Of a stretch of DNA of 64,000 nt, positions 8,892-17,406 are shown one piece after another; position 1 is the first letter of the stretch; each line of letters begins with the position of its first letter. The translations under genes were made by a program, and so were the position numbers. The stretch is from Terrabacter aerolatus. GTDB lineage: Bacteria; Actinomycetota; Actinomycetes; Actinomycetales; Dermatophilaceae. The notes under the pieces are model-generated. The model was not told the origin of the DNA, did not search any database, and saw only the letters and a program-made list of their open reading frames with translations. The stretch spans positions 42,838 to 106,837 of the forward strand of contig NZ_BJYX01000017.1 of the NCBI RefSeq assembly GCF_007991735.1, read 5' to 3'.

Positions 8892-9063
8892 CGTCGAAAG
8901 GCCACGGATGGCCCACCCCGCCCCGTCGACGGGCCACGTCGTGCCACCTCCCGCGAGTCGAGCGACATCGGTTCGACGGCCGCACCTGGCCTCTCGACGT
9001 GCGCAGAGCGGCAAGGCCCGGCCTCTCGGCGGTGGGAGGAGGGCCGAACGTGGCCTCCCGACG
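8892..9063. repeat. Mirror-symmetric array of six ~13-bp sites between nuoH and nuoI
   Basis: Sites close to CGTCGAGAGGCCA lie at 8892-8904, 8923-8935 and (degenerate, 8 of 13) 8956-8968 on the plus strand, and inverted at 8987-8999, 9020-9032 and 9051-9063. Starts are spaced 31, 33, 31, 33 and 31 bp. The outer pairs share one mirror centre near 8977.5. The two halves also resemble each other between the sites. This fills the only large gap in an otherwise tightly packed operon. No coding potential was recognised. It could be a multi-site operator, a folded leader RNA or a remnant element. Confidence 0.65.
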
Positions 9064-9079
9064 GTGCACGTGGGGATGG

Positions 9080-10048
9080 TCACGAGGTCATCACCACACC
9101 GACGGCGGTGATCGCCAGCTGGAGGAGGGCGATCGGTACGAGCCACACCCACGCGAGCCGCTGGAGCTGGTCCTCGCGCATGCGCGGCCACGAGACGCGC
9201 AGCCAGATGACGACGACCGCGACGAGGAAGCCCTTGAGGACCGTCCACAGCCAGCCGAGCCAGTGCTCGAACGGGCCAGCCCAGCCGCCGAGGTAGAGCA
9301 CCGCGAAGAGCAGGGACATCACGACGATGCCGGCGTACTCGGCGAGCAGGAAGAAGGCGAAGCGCAGCCCGGTGTACTCCGTGAAGGCACCGAAGACGAT
9401 CTCGGAGTCGGCGAGCGGCATGTCGAACGGCGGCCGCTGGAGCTCGGCGAGGGCCGCGACGAGGAAGACGACGGCTCCCGGGAGCTGCCAGAGCAGCCAC
9501 CACGGGTGCCAGGCAGCGGCGATGCCGGTGAGCGACAGCGTGCCGGCCGCCAGGGCCACCGAGGCGACGGCGAGCACCATCGGCAGCTCGTAGGAGACGA
9601 GCTGGGCGGCCGCGCGCATCGCCCCGAGCAGGGAGTACTTGTTGGCCGAGGCCCAGCCGGCCATGAGGGTGCCGATGATGCCGACGCCGATGACGGCGAG
9701 CACGAGCAGGACGCTCGCGTCGACGTCGGCGCCGACGACCGTGGGCGAGAGCGGGATGACGGCGAGCGCCACGAGGTAGGGGATGAGAGCCACGAACGGC
9801 GCCAGCCGGAAGACCCACCGGTCGGCCCGCGCGGGGGTGATGTCCTCCTTCTGGACGAACTTCACCCCGTCCGCGACGAGCTGGGCCCACCCGTGGAAGC
9901 CACCGGCATACATCGGCCCCAGCCGACCCTGCATGTGGGCCATCACCTTGTGCTCGGTCTGACCGACGAGCAGCGGCAGCACGAGGAAGGCGACGAGCAC
10001 GGCGGCCGCGCGCAGCACGACCTCGAGCCACGGCGCGAGGTCGCTCAT
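9080..10048 (-). CDS. nuoH: NADH-quinone oxidoreductase subunit H, second copy
   Basis: This 322-residue polytopic subunit lines the quinone channel. Signature stretches include [37 protein letters not shown] and the acidic loop LAELQRPPFDMPLADSEIVFG followed by EYTGLRFAFFLLAEY. The acidic residues of this loop are conserved in true complex I and support function. The ATG at 10048 overlaps the nuoC TGA (ATGA). Unlike the main copy, it has no long C-terminal extension. After its stop, 249 bp containing the six-site array precede nuoI. Confidence 0.94.
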   Translation of the reverse strand: MSDLAPWLEVVLRAAAVLVAFLVLPLLVGQTEHKVMAHMQGRLGPMYAGGFHGWAQLVADGVKFVQKEDITPARADRWVFRLAPFVALIPYLVALAVIPLSPTVVGADVDASVLLVLAVIGVGIIGTLMAGWASANKYSLLGAMRAAAQLVSYELPMVLAVASVALAAGTLSLTGIAAAWHPWWLLWQLPGAVVFLVAALAELQRPPFDMPLADSEIVFGAFTEYTGLRFAFFLLAEYAGIVVMSLLFAVLYLGGWAGPFEHWLGWLWTVLKGFLVAVVVIWLRVSWPRMREDQLQRLAWVWLVPIALLQLAITAVGVVMTS

Positions 10049-10572
10049 CGCGGACCCCACTCGGGACCGGGCACGCCCGGCGCCTGCACGCGGCGGCGGC
10101 CAGGTGCGCGGGCCGAGTCGTGGCCCTCCCCCGGCTCCTTGGCCCCGGGCCACGCCTTGGACGCCCGCGCCGCGAGCACGAACGACTTGCGCAGCGGCGT
10201 CCCCTCGAAGCCATCGGGCAGCAGGAGCGGACGCAGGCCGAGCCCGCTGCCGTCGTCGAAGCCCTCGAAGTCGATGCCGAACATCTCGTGGGTCTCGCGC
10301 TCGTGCCAGGCAGCACCACGGAAGATCCCCGTCAGCGACGGCACCGGCGCCCCCTCGGGGGCCCGCGTGCGCAGGAGCACCGACCGGAGCCTGCCGGGCT
10401 CGCTCGTGTCGAGCAGGTGGCACACGACGTCGAAGCCGGCGTCGCCGGCGTCACGGTCGGTCTCGTCGACCGCCGTCAGCCAGTCGAAGTACGCGTAGCC
10501 CTCCTCACGCAGGGAGAGCACCGAGGTCGACCACTCGCCGAAGGGGACGTCGCGCACGTCGGTGACCTTCAC
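10045..10572 (-). CDS. nuoC: NADH-quinone oxidoreductase subunit C-like, second copy, with no nuoD
   Basis: This 175-residue protein has the 30-kDa subunit motifs: FDWLTAVDE near residue 30 and the diagnostic [17 protein letters not shown] around residue 88-104, then [16 protein letters not shown]. It is about 85 residues shorter than the copy at 40609 and lacks the extended N-terminal region. In most complex I operons nuoC is followed by or fused to nuoD; here nuoH follows directly, overlapping by four bases. The C-terminal tail is basic and low-complexity. The GTG start overlaps the nuoB stop. It would help join NuoB to the rest of the peripheral arm. Confidence 0.9.
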   Translation of the reverse strand: MKVTDVRDVPFGEWSTSVLSLREEGYAYFDWLTAVDETDRDAGDAGFDVVCHLLDTSEPGRLRSVLLRTRAPEGAPVPSLTGIFRGAAWHERETHEMFGIDFEGFDDGSGLGLRPLLLPDGFEGTPLRKSFVLAARASKAWPGAKEPGEGHDSARAPGRRRVQAPGVPGPEWGPR

Positions 10573-11255
10573 GACCCGGACCCCGTGGGCGTCGTGCCGC
10601 GGCCCAGCAGCGGACGACGGAGGTCACCCGCACTGGCGACGCGCGAGCCGGCATACCGTCCCTTGAGCTTCTGGGTCGACAGGCGCTCGGCCGCGATCTG
10701 CTCCTGGAGACGGATGATGCCGTGCAGCAGGGCCTCGGGGCGGGGCGGGCAGCCGGGGACGTAGACGTCGACGGGGACGATCTGGTCGACACCCTTGGTG
10801 ACGGAGTAGGAGTCCCAGTAGGGACCGCCGGAGTTGGAGCAGGCGCCGAAGGAGATGACGTACTTCGGCTCGGGCATCTGGTCGTAGAGGCGGCGGATCG
10901 CGGGCGCCATCTTGTCGGTGACGGTGCCCGAGACGACCATGAGGTCGGCCTGCCGCGGACCCGGCGCGAAGGGGATGACGCCGAGACGGATGAAGTCGTG
11001 CCGCCCCATCGACGCCGCGATGAACTCGATGGCGCAGCAGGCGAGCCCGAAGTTGAAGACCCACAACGAGTAGCGGCGGCCCCAGTTGAGCACGACCTTG
11101 ATCGGCTTCGGCGCGTGCGCCCCGAGGACGCCCATCGACGCCGGGCCCACGGTCGGCATCGGCAGGCTGACGGGCTGGCTGACGGGCTGACTGGTGGACT
11201 GACTGGTGGACTGGCTGACGGGCTGGCCGGCGGCTCGGCTGGGCGGCTGCTCCAT
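10569..11255 (-). CDS. nuoB: NADH-quinone oxidoreductase subunit B, second copy (N2 cluster)
   Basis: This 228-residue protein has all four N2-cluster cysteines: tandem CC in GLACCAIEF, one in FGACSNSGG and one in VPGCPPRPE. The electron exit to quinone should therefore be intact. The first ~40 residues are an unusual Gln/Ser/Val repeat encoded by five 12-bp units (11165-11224). The ATG at 11253-11255 was chosen because AGGTGG lies five bases upstream and it overlaps the nuoA stop as TGATG; a GTG nine bases further upstream is possible. The last 30 residues are basic and not part of the usual NuoB core. Confidence 0.93.
   Translation of the reverse strand: MEQPPSRAAGQPVSQSTSQSTSQPVSQPVSLPMPTVGPASMGVLGAHAPKPIKVVLNWGRRYSLWVFNFGLACCAIEFIAASMGRHDFIRLGVIPFAPGPRQADLMVVSGTVTDKMAPAIRRLYDQMPEPKYVISFGACSNSGGPYWDSYSVTKGVDQIVPVDVYVPGCPPRPEALLHGIIRLQEQIAAERLSTQKLKGRYAGSRVASAGDLRRPLLGRGTTPTGSGS
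11165..11224. repeat. Five 12-bp tandem units in the nuoB (second copy) N-terminus
   Basis: Units run 11165-11176, 11177-11188, 11189-11200, 11201-11212 and 11213-11224 in the pattern A-A-B-B-A, where A is GGCTGACGGGCT and B is GACTGGTGGACT. They encode alternating Gln-Pro-Val-Ser and Gln-Ser-Thr-Ser blocks on the minus strand. Copies of each type are identical, so recent expansion or conversion is likely. Confidence 0.92.
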
Positions 11256-11614
11256 CACACCCACCTCAGCAGGCCACGGCGCCCCGCGTGCGCCAGCCCC
11301 AGGACGATGACCCCGATGAAGACGCCCATCTCGACGAGGCTCGCGCCGCCCAGACCGGCGTCGCGGATGACCGTCGCCCAGGGGAAGAGGTAGATCGCGT
11401 CGACGGCGAAGACGACGTAGAGGAAGGAGAAGACGAAGTAGCGGACCTTGGTCTGGGCCCAGCCCTCCCCGACGGGGTCGACGCCGGACTCATAGGTCGC
11501 CAGCTTGGCCGCGTGGGGGGCCCGGGGCGCGAGGAGCCGTCGCGCGACCATCGCCGCCGTGACGAGCAGGACGCCCGCCCCCAGCACCGCTGCGACGGCC
11601 ACGTACCCGGACAT
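11255..11614 (-). CDS. nuoA: NADH-quinone oxidoreductase subunit A, second copy
   Basis: This 119-residue, three-helix subunit opens the partial nuo operon. It has the YESGVDP loop, the second-helix motif [25 protein letters not shown] with its conserved acidic residue, and a third helix near the end. The ATG at 11614 gives a normal-length NuoA; an ATG six codons upstream (11632) has no better ribosome site. The stop overlaps the nuoB start (TGATG). The operon promoter must lie in the 72 bp shared with the divergent gene at 11687. Confidence 0.93.
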   Translation of the reverse strand: MSGYVAVAAVLGAGVLLVTAAMVARRLLAPRAPHAAKLATYESGVDPVGEGWAQTKVRYFVFSFLYVVFAVDAIYLFPWATVIRDAGLGGASLVEMGVFIGVIVLGLAHAGRRGLLRWV

Positions 11615-11674
11615 GACGGCCAGCCTATCCATGCCGGTAGACGAGTGGCACGGTGCGGTCGGCCCCATCCGGGC

Positions 11675-11680
11675 TACCCT
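11675..11680 (+). promoter_or_regulatory. -10 box TACCCT for a leaderless start
   Basis: TACCCT lies exactly six bases before the ATG at 11687, with no Shine-Dalgarno between. This is the spacing expected when transcription begins at the start codon. At least ten other starts in the window share this layout. Confidence 0.6.
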
Positions 11681-11686
11681 GCGGCC

Positions 11687-13228
11687 ATGGTTCACAGGGG
11701 AGCGAAGGACCAGGACGACGTCGTGCCCGACGCGGCTCGCGACCGGGTCGTGGACGGTGCGGACATCTCGGGCGAGGACGCGCTCGGCTGGGACGAGCAG
11801 GTCGGGCAGCTCGGGCAGGTCGGGCCGTCGCGTCCGGCGCGGGGGCCGGTGCTGCGGCGGTGGCTGCGCGCGCTGCCCGCCTGGGTCCTCGGGGTCGCGC
11901 TCGTCACGGCGGCGACGGCCTGGCCCTGGCTGCTCCTCATGGGCTGGCTGCAGCGCGGCGGCCCCTACTTCTGGTGGTTCGTCCTCGGGTGCCTCGCCGT
12001 GGTCGCGCTGACCTGGCTGCGCTTCCTCGACGAGCGCGCCCTCCGGGCCGTGCCCGGGATCCGCGGTCCCTCGGTCGAGCGCGAGCGCCAGCTCACCTCG
12101 GCCCTCGCGGCCGCGGGAGCCCCGCCCGCGACGGTGTGGATCGGTCGGGTGGGCAGCGACCGGACCCGGTGCCTCGCCACGCCGACCCGGTGCCACGTCG
12201 TCGTGCCGCTCGAGCCGTCCGTCGACGACGCGACCCTCGCCGCCGACGCCGCCCGGCGCCTGCGCACCTCCGGCCCGTGGTTGCGCCCGTTGAGCCTCGT
12301 GGCGGGCGCCGCGTGGCTCGGCCCGTTCACGCTGGGCGCGCAGCTGGTGATGCGTCGCCTGGGCATCGGCTCGGGCGAGGCGCCTCGGGGCGACGGAGAC
12401 GGCGGGGACGGCGGCGCGACCAACAGGTCAGAGCAGCTCGAGCCCGCCGACGCCGTCGACCCGATCACGACCGCGGTCGCCTTCCTGTCGGCAGGGCTCA
12501 CCGGCTTCGCCACGGCCGGTGCGGCCGCAGCGGTCCTCGGCGAGGGTGACCGGCTCTCGCTCAACAGCCGCAACCCGTGGGTCACGGTGTTCTCCGTTCT
12601 CTTCTTCGCCGCCCTCACGTGGATGATCGTCGCGGTCTGGCCCAGGACGTGGTTCCCGATCAGCGTCGACGGCGCCCGCTCGCGCGGCACGGCGCCACTG
12701 TGGCGCGGGACCAACGACCCGCGAGAGGCTCGACGCAACCGGGCGGTCATCGCCGGCCGCCGCAGCCTCGTCCAGGTCTTCGGGACGTTCGGGTCGTGGC
12801 TCGTCGCCACGATGTGGGTGACGTGGGCACCCATCGGCCTGGCCGAGCGCTTCGGCTGGATCGAGCCGGCCACGACGGCCTACCAGCTCGTCTACCTCGT
12901 CCTCGTCGCCCCGGCGCTGGCCCTGGGCGTCTACGCCTTCCGCTCGGCCTGGGACCTCCAGCGGGGCAACCCCTTCTTCGTCGTGCTCTGGTCCGTCGTC
13001 TACGTGGCGACGACCGGCCTGACACCGCTGCTGGTCTGGTGCCTCGCGGCGGCGGGTGCCGTCGACGAGACCTCGGGGGCGGCCCTGCTCGTGGCCCACG
13101 TCGTCGTGGCGGCCGGCCCCGTCGCGACGCTCGGGGCTCTCGGCCGACACCTGATGCGACGCCGCGGGATCCAGGTCGACGCCCGGCCATCCCACCGGCC
13201 ATCGCACCGGCCATCCCCCGCCCGCTGA
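11687..13228 (+). CDS. Multi-pass membrane protein of unknown function
   Basis: This 513-residue protein has a polar, acidic N-terminus of about 50 residues, then hydrophobic segments near 70-90 and 92-112. A soluble domain of about 100 residues follows (VWIGRVGSDRTRCLATPTRCHVVVPLE), then at least six more hydrophobic segments between about 200 and 490. The soluble domain position between helices suggests a sensor or scaffold. A low-complexity DGDGGDGG linker and a Pro-Ser-His-Arg tail repeat are present. I do not recognise the family. The gene diverges from the partial nuo operon and precedes korAB. The start follows a -10 box by six bases. Confidence 0.75.
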   Translation: MVHRGAKDQDDVVPDAARDRVVDGADISGEDALGWDEQVGQLGQVGPSRPARGPVLRRWLRALPAWVLGVALVTAATAWPWLLLMGWLQRGGPYFWWFVLGCLAVVALTWLRFLDERALRAVPGIRGPSVERERQLTSALAAAGAPPATVWIGRVGSDRTRCLATPTRCHVVVPLEPSVDDATLAADAARRLRTSGPWLRPLSLVAGAAWLGPFTLGAQLVMRRLGIGSGEAPRGDGDGGDGGATNRSEQLEPADAVDPITTAVAFLSAGLTGFATAGAAAAVLGEGDRLSLNSRNPWVTVFSVLFFAALTWMIVAVWPRTWFPISVDGARSRGTAPLWRGTNDPREARRNRAVIAGRRSLVQVFGTFGSWLVATMWVTWAPIGLAERFGWIEPATTAYQLVYLVLVAPALALGVYAFRSAWDLQRGNPFFVVLWSVVYVATTGLTPLLVWCLAAAGAVDETSGAALLVAHVVVAAGPVATLGALGRHLMRRRGIQVDARPSHRPSHRPSPAR

Positions 13229-13305
13229 CGGCCCGCTGACGCACGGGGTCCCGGATCGTGTCGTCCACGTTGTGGCAGGTGCACGATCGGCGGTGGTGTG
13301 CGACA

Positions 13306-13311
13306 TAGCAT
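13306..13311 (+). promoter_or_regulatory. Possible -10 box upstream of korAB
   Basis: TAGCAT lies 66 bases before the korA ATG and is the best -10 match in the 149-bp gap after the preceding gene. No strong -35 was found at 16-18 bp. It would give a leader of roughly 60 bases. Confidence 0.35.
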
Positions 13312-13377
13312 GGAAGTTGTCCGCCGCACAGTGCCCCGGGCCGTGAATCGCAGGGAAGTTCGAGGACGTCGCAGAGC

Positions 13378-15276
13378 ATGAGCGCCAAACTGGTCCAGAA
13401 GCTCGATCGCGTGGTCATCCGATTCGCCGGGGACTCCGGCGACGGCATGCAGCTCACCGGAGACAGGTTCACGTCGCAGACGGCGCTGCTCGGCAACGAC
13501 CTGTCGACACTGCCGAACTTCCCGGCCGAGATCCGCGCTCCCCAAGGCACGCTGCCCGGGGTCTCGAGCTTCCAGCTGCACTTCGCCGACCACAACGTGC
13601 TCACGCCGGGCGACGCGCCCGACGTCCTCGTCGCGATGAACCCCGCAGCGCTCAAGGCCAACCTGCGCGACCTGCCGCGCGGAGCGGCGATCATCGTCAA
13701 CACCGACGAGTTCACCAAGCGCAACCTCTCCAAGGTCGGCTACGCCGAGAGCCCGCTCGACGACGGCTCGCTCGACAGCTACGACGTGCACCCGGTGGCC
13801 CTGACGTCCATCGCCGTCGAGGCGCTGGCGTCGTTCACCGACCTGACCCGCAAGGAGAAGGAGCGCGCGAAGAACATGTTCGCGCTCGGCCTGCTCTCGT
13901 GGCTCTACACCCGCCCGATGGACGGCACCGAGGCGTTCCTCAAGGCGAAGTTCGCCGACAAGCCCGAGATCCTCGAGGCCAACCTCGCTGCCCTGCGCGC
14001 CGGCTTCAACTACGGCGAGACCACCGAGGACTTCGCCGTCGCCTACGAGGTCGCCCCGGCCACGATGCCGGCCGGCACCTACCGCAACGTCACGGGCAAC
14101 GTCGCGCTGTCGCTCGGCCTCGTCGCCGCGGCCCACCGGGCTCACCTGCCCCTCTTCCTCGGCAGCTACCCGATCACCCCGGCCTCCGACATCCTGCACA
14201 CGCTGGCCGGCCTCAAGCGCTACGGCGTCGCGACGATGCAGGCCGAGGACGAGATCGCCGGTGTCGGCGCCGCCCTCGGCGCGAGCTTCGGCGGCGCGCT
14301 CGGCGTCACGACGACGTCGGGTCCCGGCCTCGCCCTCAAGGCGGAGACGATCGGCCTCGCCGTGTCGCTCGAGCTTCCGCTCATCGTCTGCGACATCCAG
14401 CGCGGCGGCCCGTCGACCGGACTGCCGACGAAGACCGAGCAGGCCGACCTGCTCCAGGCGCTCTTCGGACGCAACGGCGAGTCGCCGGTGGCGGTCGTGG
14501 CGCCCGCGACCCCGGCCGACTGCTTCGACATCGCCGTCGAGGCGGTGCGCATCGCGACGACCTACCGCACGCCCGTCATCGTCCTCTCGGACGGCTACCT
14601 CGCCAACGGCTCCGAGCCCTGGCGGCTGCCGGTCACGAGCGAGCTGCCCGACATCGCCGTGGAGTTCGCGACCGAGCCCAACGCGGTCGACGACTCGGGC
14701 CGGCCGACCTTCCACCCCTACCTGCGCGACCCGGAGACGCTCGCGCGGCCGTGGGCCATCCCCGGCACCCCGGGTCTCGAGCACCGCGTCGGGGGCATCG
14801 AGAAGGCCGACGTCACGGGCAACATCTCCTACGACCCCGACAACCACGACCACATGACGCGGCTGCGCCAGGCCAAGATCGACGGGATCGCCGACACCAT
14901 CGGCGTTCTCGAGGTCGACGACCCGTCCGGTGACGCCGACGTGCTCGTCCTCGGCTGGGGCTCGACCTTCGGCCCCATCGCCGCCGGGGTGCGCCTCGCC
15001 CGGTCGACCGGAGCCCGGGTCGCCCAGGCGCACCTGCGCCACCTCAACCCGTTCCCCGCCAACACCGGCGAGGTCCTGCGCTCGTACCAGCGCGTCATCG
15101 TGCCCGAGATGAACCTCGGCCAGCTCGCGATGCTGCTGCGGGCGAAGTACCTCGTCGACATCGAGTCGCACACCTCGGTGCGCGGCCGGCCGTTCCAGGC
15201 GGGCGAGCTCGCCGACGTCATCGCCACCGCCGTGGCGTCCGTCTCGGACGTGCCCCTGAAGGAGGCCGCCAAGTGA
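13378..15276 (+). CDS. korA: 2-oxoacid:ferredoxin oxidoreductase, alpha subunit with fused gamma domain (KorA type)
   Basis: This 632-residue protein begins with the gamma domain (RFAGDSGDGMQLTG at about 14-27). The pyrimidine-binding alpha domain follows, with the diagnostic SYPITPASD near residue 262 and the segment DIQRGGPSTGLPTKTEQ. This gamma-alpha fusion is typical of the two-subunit 2-oxoglutarate:ferredoxin oxidoreductase of actinobacteria, which makes succinyl-CoA and CO2 while reducing ferredoxin. It has no cysteine cluster motif of its own. The stop overlaps the korB start (GTGA). 2-Oxoglutarate as substrate is family knowledge; pyruvate or another 2-oxoacid cannot be excluded from sequence alone. 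Confidence 0.93.
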   Translation: MSAKLVQKLDRVVIRFAGDSGDGMQLTGDRFTSQTALLGNDLSTLPNFPAEIRAPQGTLPGVSSFQLHFADHNVLTPGDAPDVLVAMNPAALKANLRDLPRGAAIIVNTDEFTKRNLSKVGYAESPLDDGSLDSYDVHPVALTSIAVEALASFTDLTRKEKERAKNMFALGLLSWLYTRPMDGTEAFLKAKFADKPEILEANLAALRAGFNYGETTEDFAVAYEVAPATMPAGTYRNVTGNVALSLGLVAAAHRAHLPLFLGSYPITPASDILHTLAGLKRYGVATMQAEDEIAGVGAALGASFGGALGVTTTSGPGLALKAETIGLAVSLELPLIVCDIQRGGPSTGLPTKTEQADLLQALFGRNGESPVAVVAPATPADCFDIAVEAVRIATTYRTPVIVLSDGYLANGSEPWRLPVTSELPDIAVEFATEPNAVDDSGRPTFHPYLRDPETLARPWAIPGTPGLEHRVGGIEKADVTGNISYDPDNHDHMTRLRQAKIDGIADTIGVLEVDDPSGDADVLVLGWGSTFGPIAAGVRLARSTGARVAQAHLRHLNPFPANTGEVLRSYQRVIVPEMNLGQLAMLLRAKYLVDIESHTSVRGRPFQAGELADVIATAVASVSDVPLKEAAK

Positions 15277-16352
15277 CCATCGACCTGGGTATGCCGTCCG
15301 GCGGGCCCGGTGCCCCCGGCACCGCGGGTGTCCCCCGCCTCGCGGACGGCACCGCGCTGACGAAGAAGGACTTCACCTCCGACCAGGAGGTGCGCTGGTG
15401 CCCCGGGTGCGGTGACTACGCGATCCTCGCGGCCGTGCAGGGCTTCCTGCCCGAGCTCGGCCTCAAGCGCGAGAACATCGTCTTCGTCTCGGGCATCGGG
15501 TGCAGCTCGCGCTTCCCGTACTACCTCGACACGTACGGCATGCACTCGATCCACGGTCGCGCGCCGGCCATCGCGACGGGCCTGGCCGCGACCCGCGAGG
15601 ACCTCTCGGTCTGGGTCGTCACGGGCGACGGCGACGCGCTCTCGATCGGCGGCAACCACCTCATCCACGCCCTGCGCCGCAACGTCAACCTCAAGATCCT
15701 GCTCTTCAACAACGAGATCTACGGCCTGACCAAGGGGCAGTACTCCCCCACCTCCCACGTCGGCCAGGTGACGAAGTCGACCCCGCTCGGCTCGCTCGAC
15801 ACGCCCTTCAACCCGGTGTCGTTGGCGCTCGGCGCCGAGGCGAGCTTCGTGGCCCGCACGATGGACTCCGACCGCCAACACCTGACCTCGGTGCTGCGGG
15901 CCGCGGCCGAGCACCGCGGGTCGGCGCTCGTGGAGATCTACCAGAACTGCCCGATCTTCAACGACGGCGTCTTCGACGTGCTCAAGGACCGCACCGAGGC
16001 TGCCGCCCGCATCCTGCACCTCACCGACGGCGAGGAGGTCGGCACCGCCGAGACCGTCGTCGTCCGTGACGACCGGGGCTCGCTCGCGGTCGTGCCGCGC
16101 GCCGAGGCCGACCCGACCCGCATCGTGCGCCACGACGTCGCGGCAGCCGACCCGTCGGCGGCGTTCGCGCTCTCGCGCCTCGACAGCCCCGACCTCGGGC
16201 ACGTGCCGATGGGGATCTTCCGCAACGTCCAGCGCCCGACCTACGACGACTCCCTGCGCGACCAGGTCGCCTCCGCCCGCACCGGCGAGGTCACCGACGC
16301 CGACATCGACGCCCTGCTCGCCGGCCGGGACACCTGGACCGTGGGGGCGTGA
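15273..16352 (+). CDS. korB: 2-oxoacid:ferredoxin oxidoreductase, beta subunit (KorB type, thiamine diphosphate binding)
   Basis: This 359-residue subunit binds thiamine diphosphate and one 4Fe-4S cluster. It has CPGCGDYAIL at about 48-57, GIGCSSRFPYY at about 76-86 and the GDGDALSIGGNHLIHALRRN magnesium and thiamine region. IYGLTKGQYSPTS is also conserved in KorB. The GTG start overlaps the korA stop, and the stop overlaps the next gene (GTGA). No ferredoxin gene was found nearby, so the electron carrier must be encoded elsewhere or be NuoI of the partial complex I. Cytosolic; links the citric acid cycle to low-potential electron transfer. Confidence 0.93.
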   Translation: MTIDLGMPSGGPGAPGTAGVPRLADGTALTKKDFTSDQEVRWCPGCGDYAILAAVQGFLPELGLKRENIVFVSGIGCSSRFPYYLDTYGMHSIHGRAPAIATGLAATREDLSVWVVTGDGDALSIGGNHLIHALRRNVNLKILLFNNEIYGLTKGQYSPTSHVGQVTKSTPLGSLDTPFNPVSLALGAEASFVARTMDSDRQHLTSVLRAAAEHRGSALVEIYQNCPIFNDGVFDVLKDRTEAAARILHLTDGEEVGTAETVVVRDDRGSLAVVPRAEADPTRIVRHDVAAADPSAAFALSRLDSPDLGHVPMGIFRNVQRPTYDDSLRDQVASARTGEVTDADIDALLAGRDTWTVGA

Positions 16353-17353
16353 CCACCCGCGACACCGCTCCGTCCGTCGCACCGAGCGGGTCCGGCACCC
16401 CGGGCCCGGCGTCGCCGGCACCCCACGGTGAGGTCGGCCGCGGCACCCTGCTCGGCTTCGTGGCCTACGGCCTCTGGGGGCTCTTCCCGCTCTACTTCGA
16501 CGCGCTCAAGCCCGCCGGGCCGTGGGAGATCCTCGCCCACCGCATCCTGTGGACGCTGCTCTTCTGCGTCGTCGTCCTGCTCGTCGTGCGCGACCTCGGC
16601 TGGGTCCGCCCCCTGCTGCGGAGGCCGAAGCTCCTCGCCGGCACCGCGGTCGCGGCGGTCCTCATCGCCGTCAACTGGGTCGTCTACGTCGCGGCCGTCA
16701 CGTCGGGCAACACCTCCGAGGCGGCGCTCGGCTACTTCCTCAACCCGCTCGTCACGGTGGCGCTCGGCGTCGTCGTCCTCGGTGAGCGGCTGCGCCTCCT
16801 GCAGTGGGTCGCCGTCGGCATCGGTGTGGCGGCCGGCGTCTACCTCGGCGTGTCCGGAGGTCGCGTGCCGTGGGTGGCGCTGACGCTCGCCGTGTCGTTC
16901 GCGCTCTACGGCCTGACGAAGAAGAAGGTCGGCGTCAGCCTCGACGCGATCCACGGGCTCACCGTCGAGACGGTCGTGCTCGCGCCGGTCGCCGTGGTCC
17001 TGCTCCTCGTCGTCGGCGCCCAGGGCGGTCTCGAGTTCGGTCGCCACGGCGCCGTGCACACCTCGCTGCTCGTGCTGTCGGGCGTCGTCACCGCCGTGCC
17101 GCTGCTGTGCTTCGCGGCCGCCGCCCGGCGCATCCCCCTCGTCTCCATCGGCCTGATCCAGTTCATCACCCCGGTCATGCAGCTGTTGTGCGCCGTGCTG
17201 CTCCTGCACGAGCACATGCCGCGCGAGCGCTGGATCGGGTTCGGCATCGTCTGGGTCGCGCTCCTCGTGCTGAGCGTCGACTCGCTCGTCAGCCTGCGTG
17301 GGACGCGCGCGGCCCGGCGCGAGCCGCTCCCGGTCGACGACTGCCCCCGCTGA
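16349..17353 (+). CDS. rarD: RarD-type EamA family permease
   Basis: This 334-residue protein has ten predicted helices in two repeats (EamA/DMT superfamily). Features match RarD: GFVAYGLWGLFPLYFDALKPAGPWEILAHR at the start and IQFITPVMQLLCAVLLLHE near the end. The family exports or equilibrates small metabolites, but RarD itself has no firmly assigned substrate. The GTG overlaps the korB stop, so it may be translated with korAB. The N-terminal 30 residues are Pro/Ser/Gly rich and probably cytoplasmic. The link to korAB may be simple co-transcription. Confidence 0.88.
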   Translation: MTTRDTAPSVAPSGSGTPGPASPAPHGEVGRGTLLGFVAYGLWGLFPLYFDALKPAGPWEILAHRILWTLLFCVVVLLVVRDLGWVRPLLRRPKLLAGTAVAAVLIAVNWVVYVAAVTSGNTSEAALGYFLNPLVTVALGVVVLGERLRLLQWVAVGIGVAAGVYLGVSGGRVPWVALTLAVSFALYGLTKKKVGVSLDAIHGLTVETVVLAPVAVVLLLVVGAQGGLEFGRHGAVHTSLLVLSGVVTAVPLLCFAAAARRIPLVSIGLIQFITPVMQLLCAVLLLHEHMPRERWIGFGIVWVALLVLSVDSLVSLRGTRAARREPLPVDDCPR

Positions 17354-17406
17354 GCGCGCACCGGCGCAGGGCCCGCTCGGACCGGCGGCGGTGACAGACT
17401 GCCGAG

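Noticed and set aside
10045..10572. Fused nuoCD in the second operon
   Set aside because: The frame ends at 175 residues with no NuoD motifs such as GPQHPSTHG or DPVMGG.
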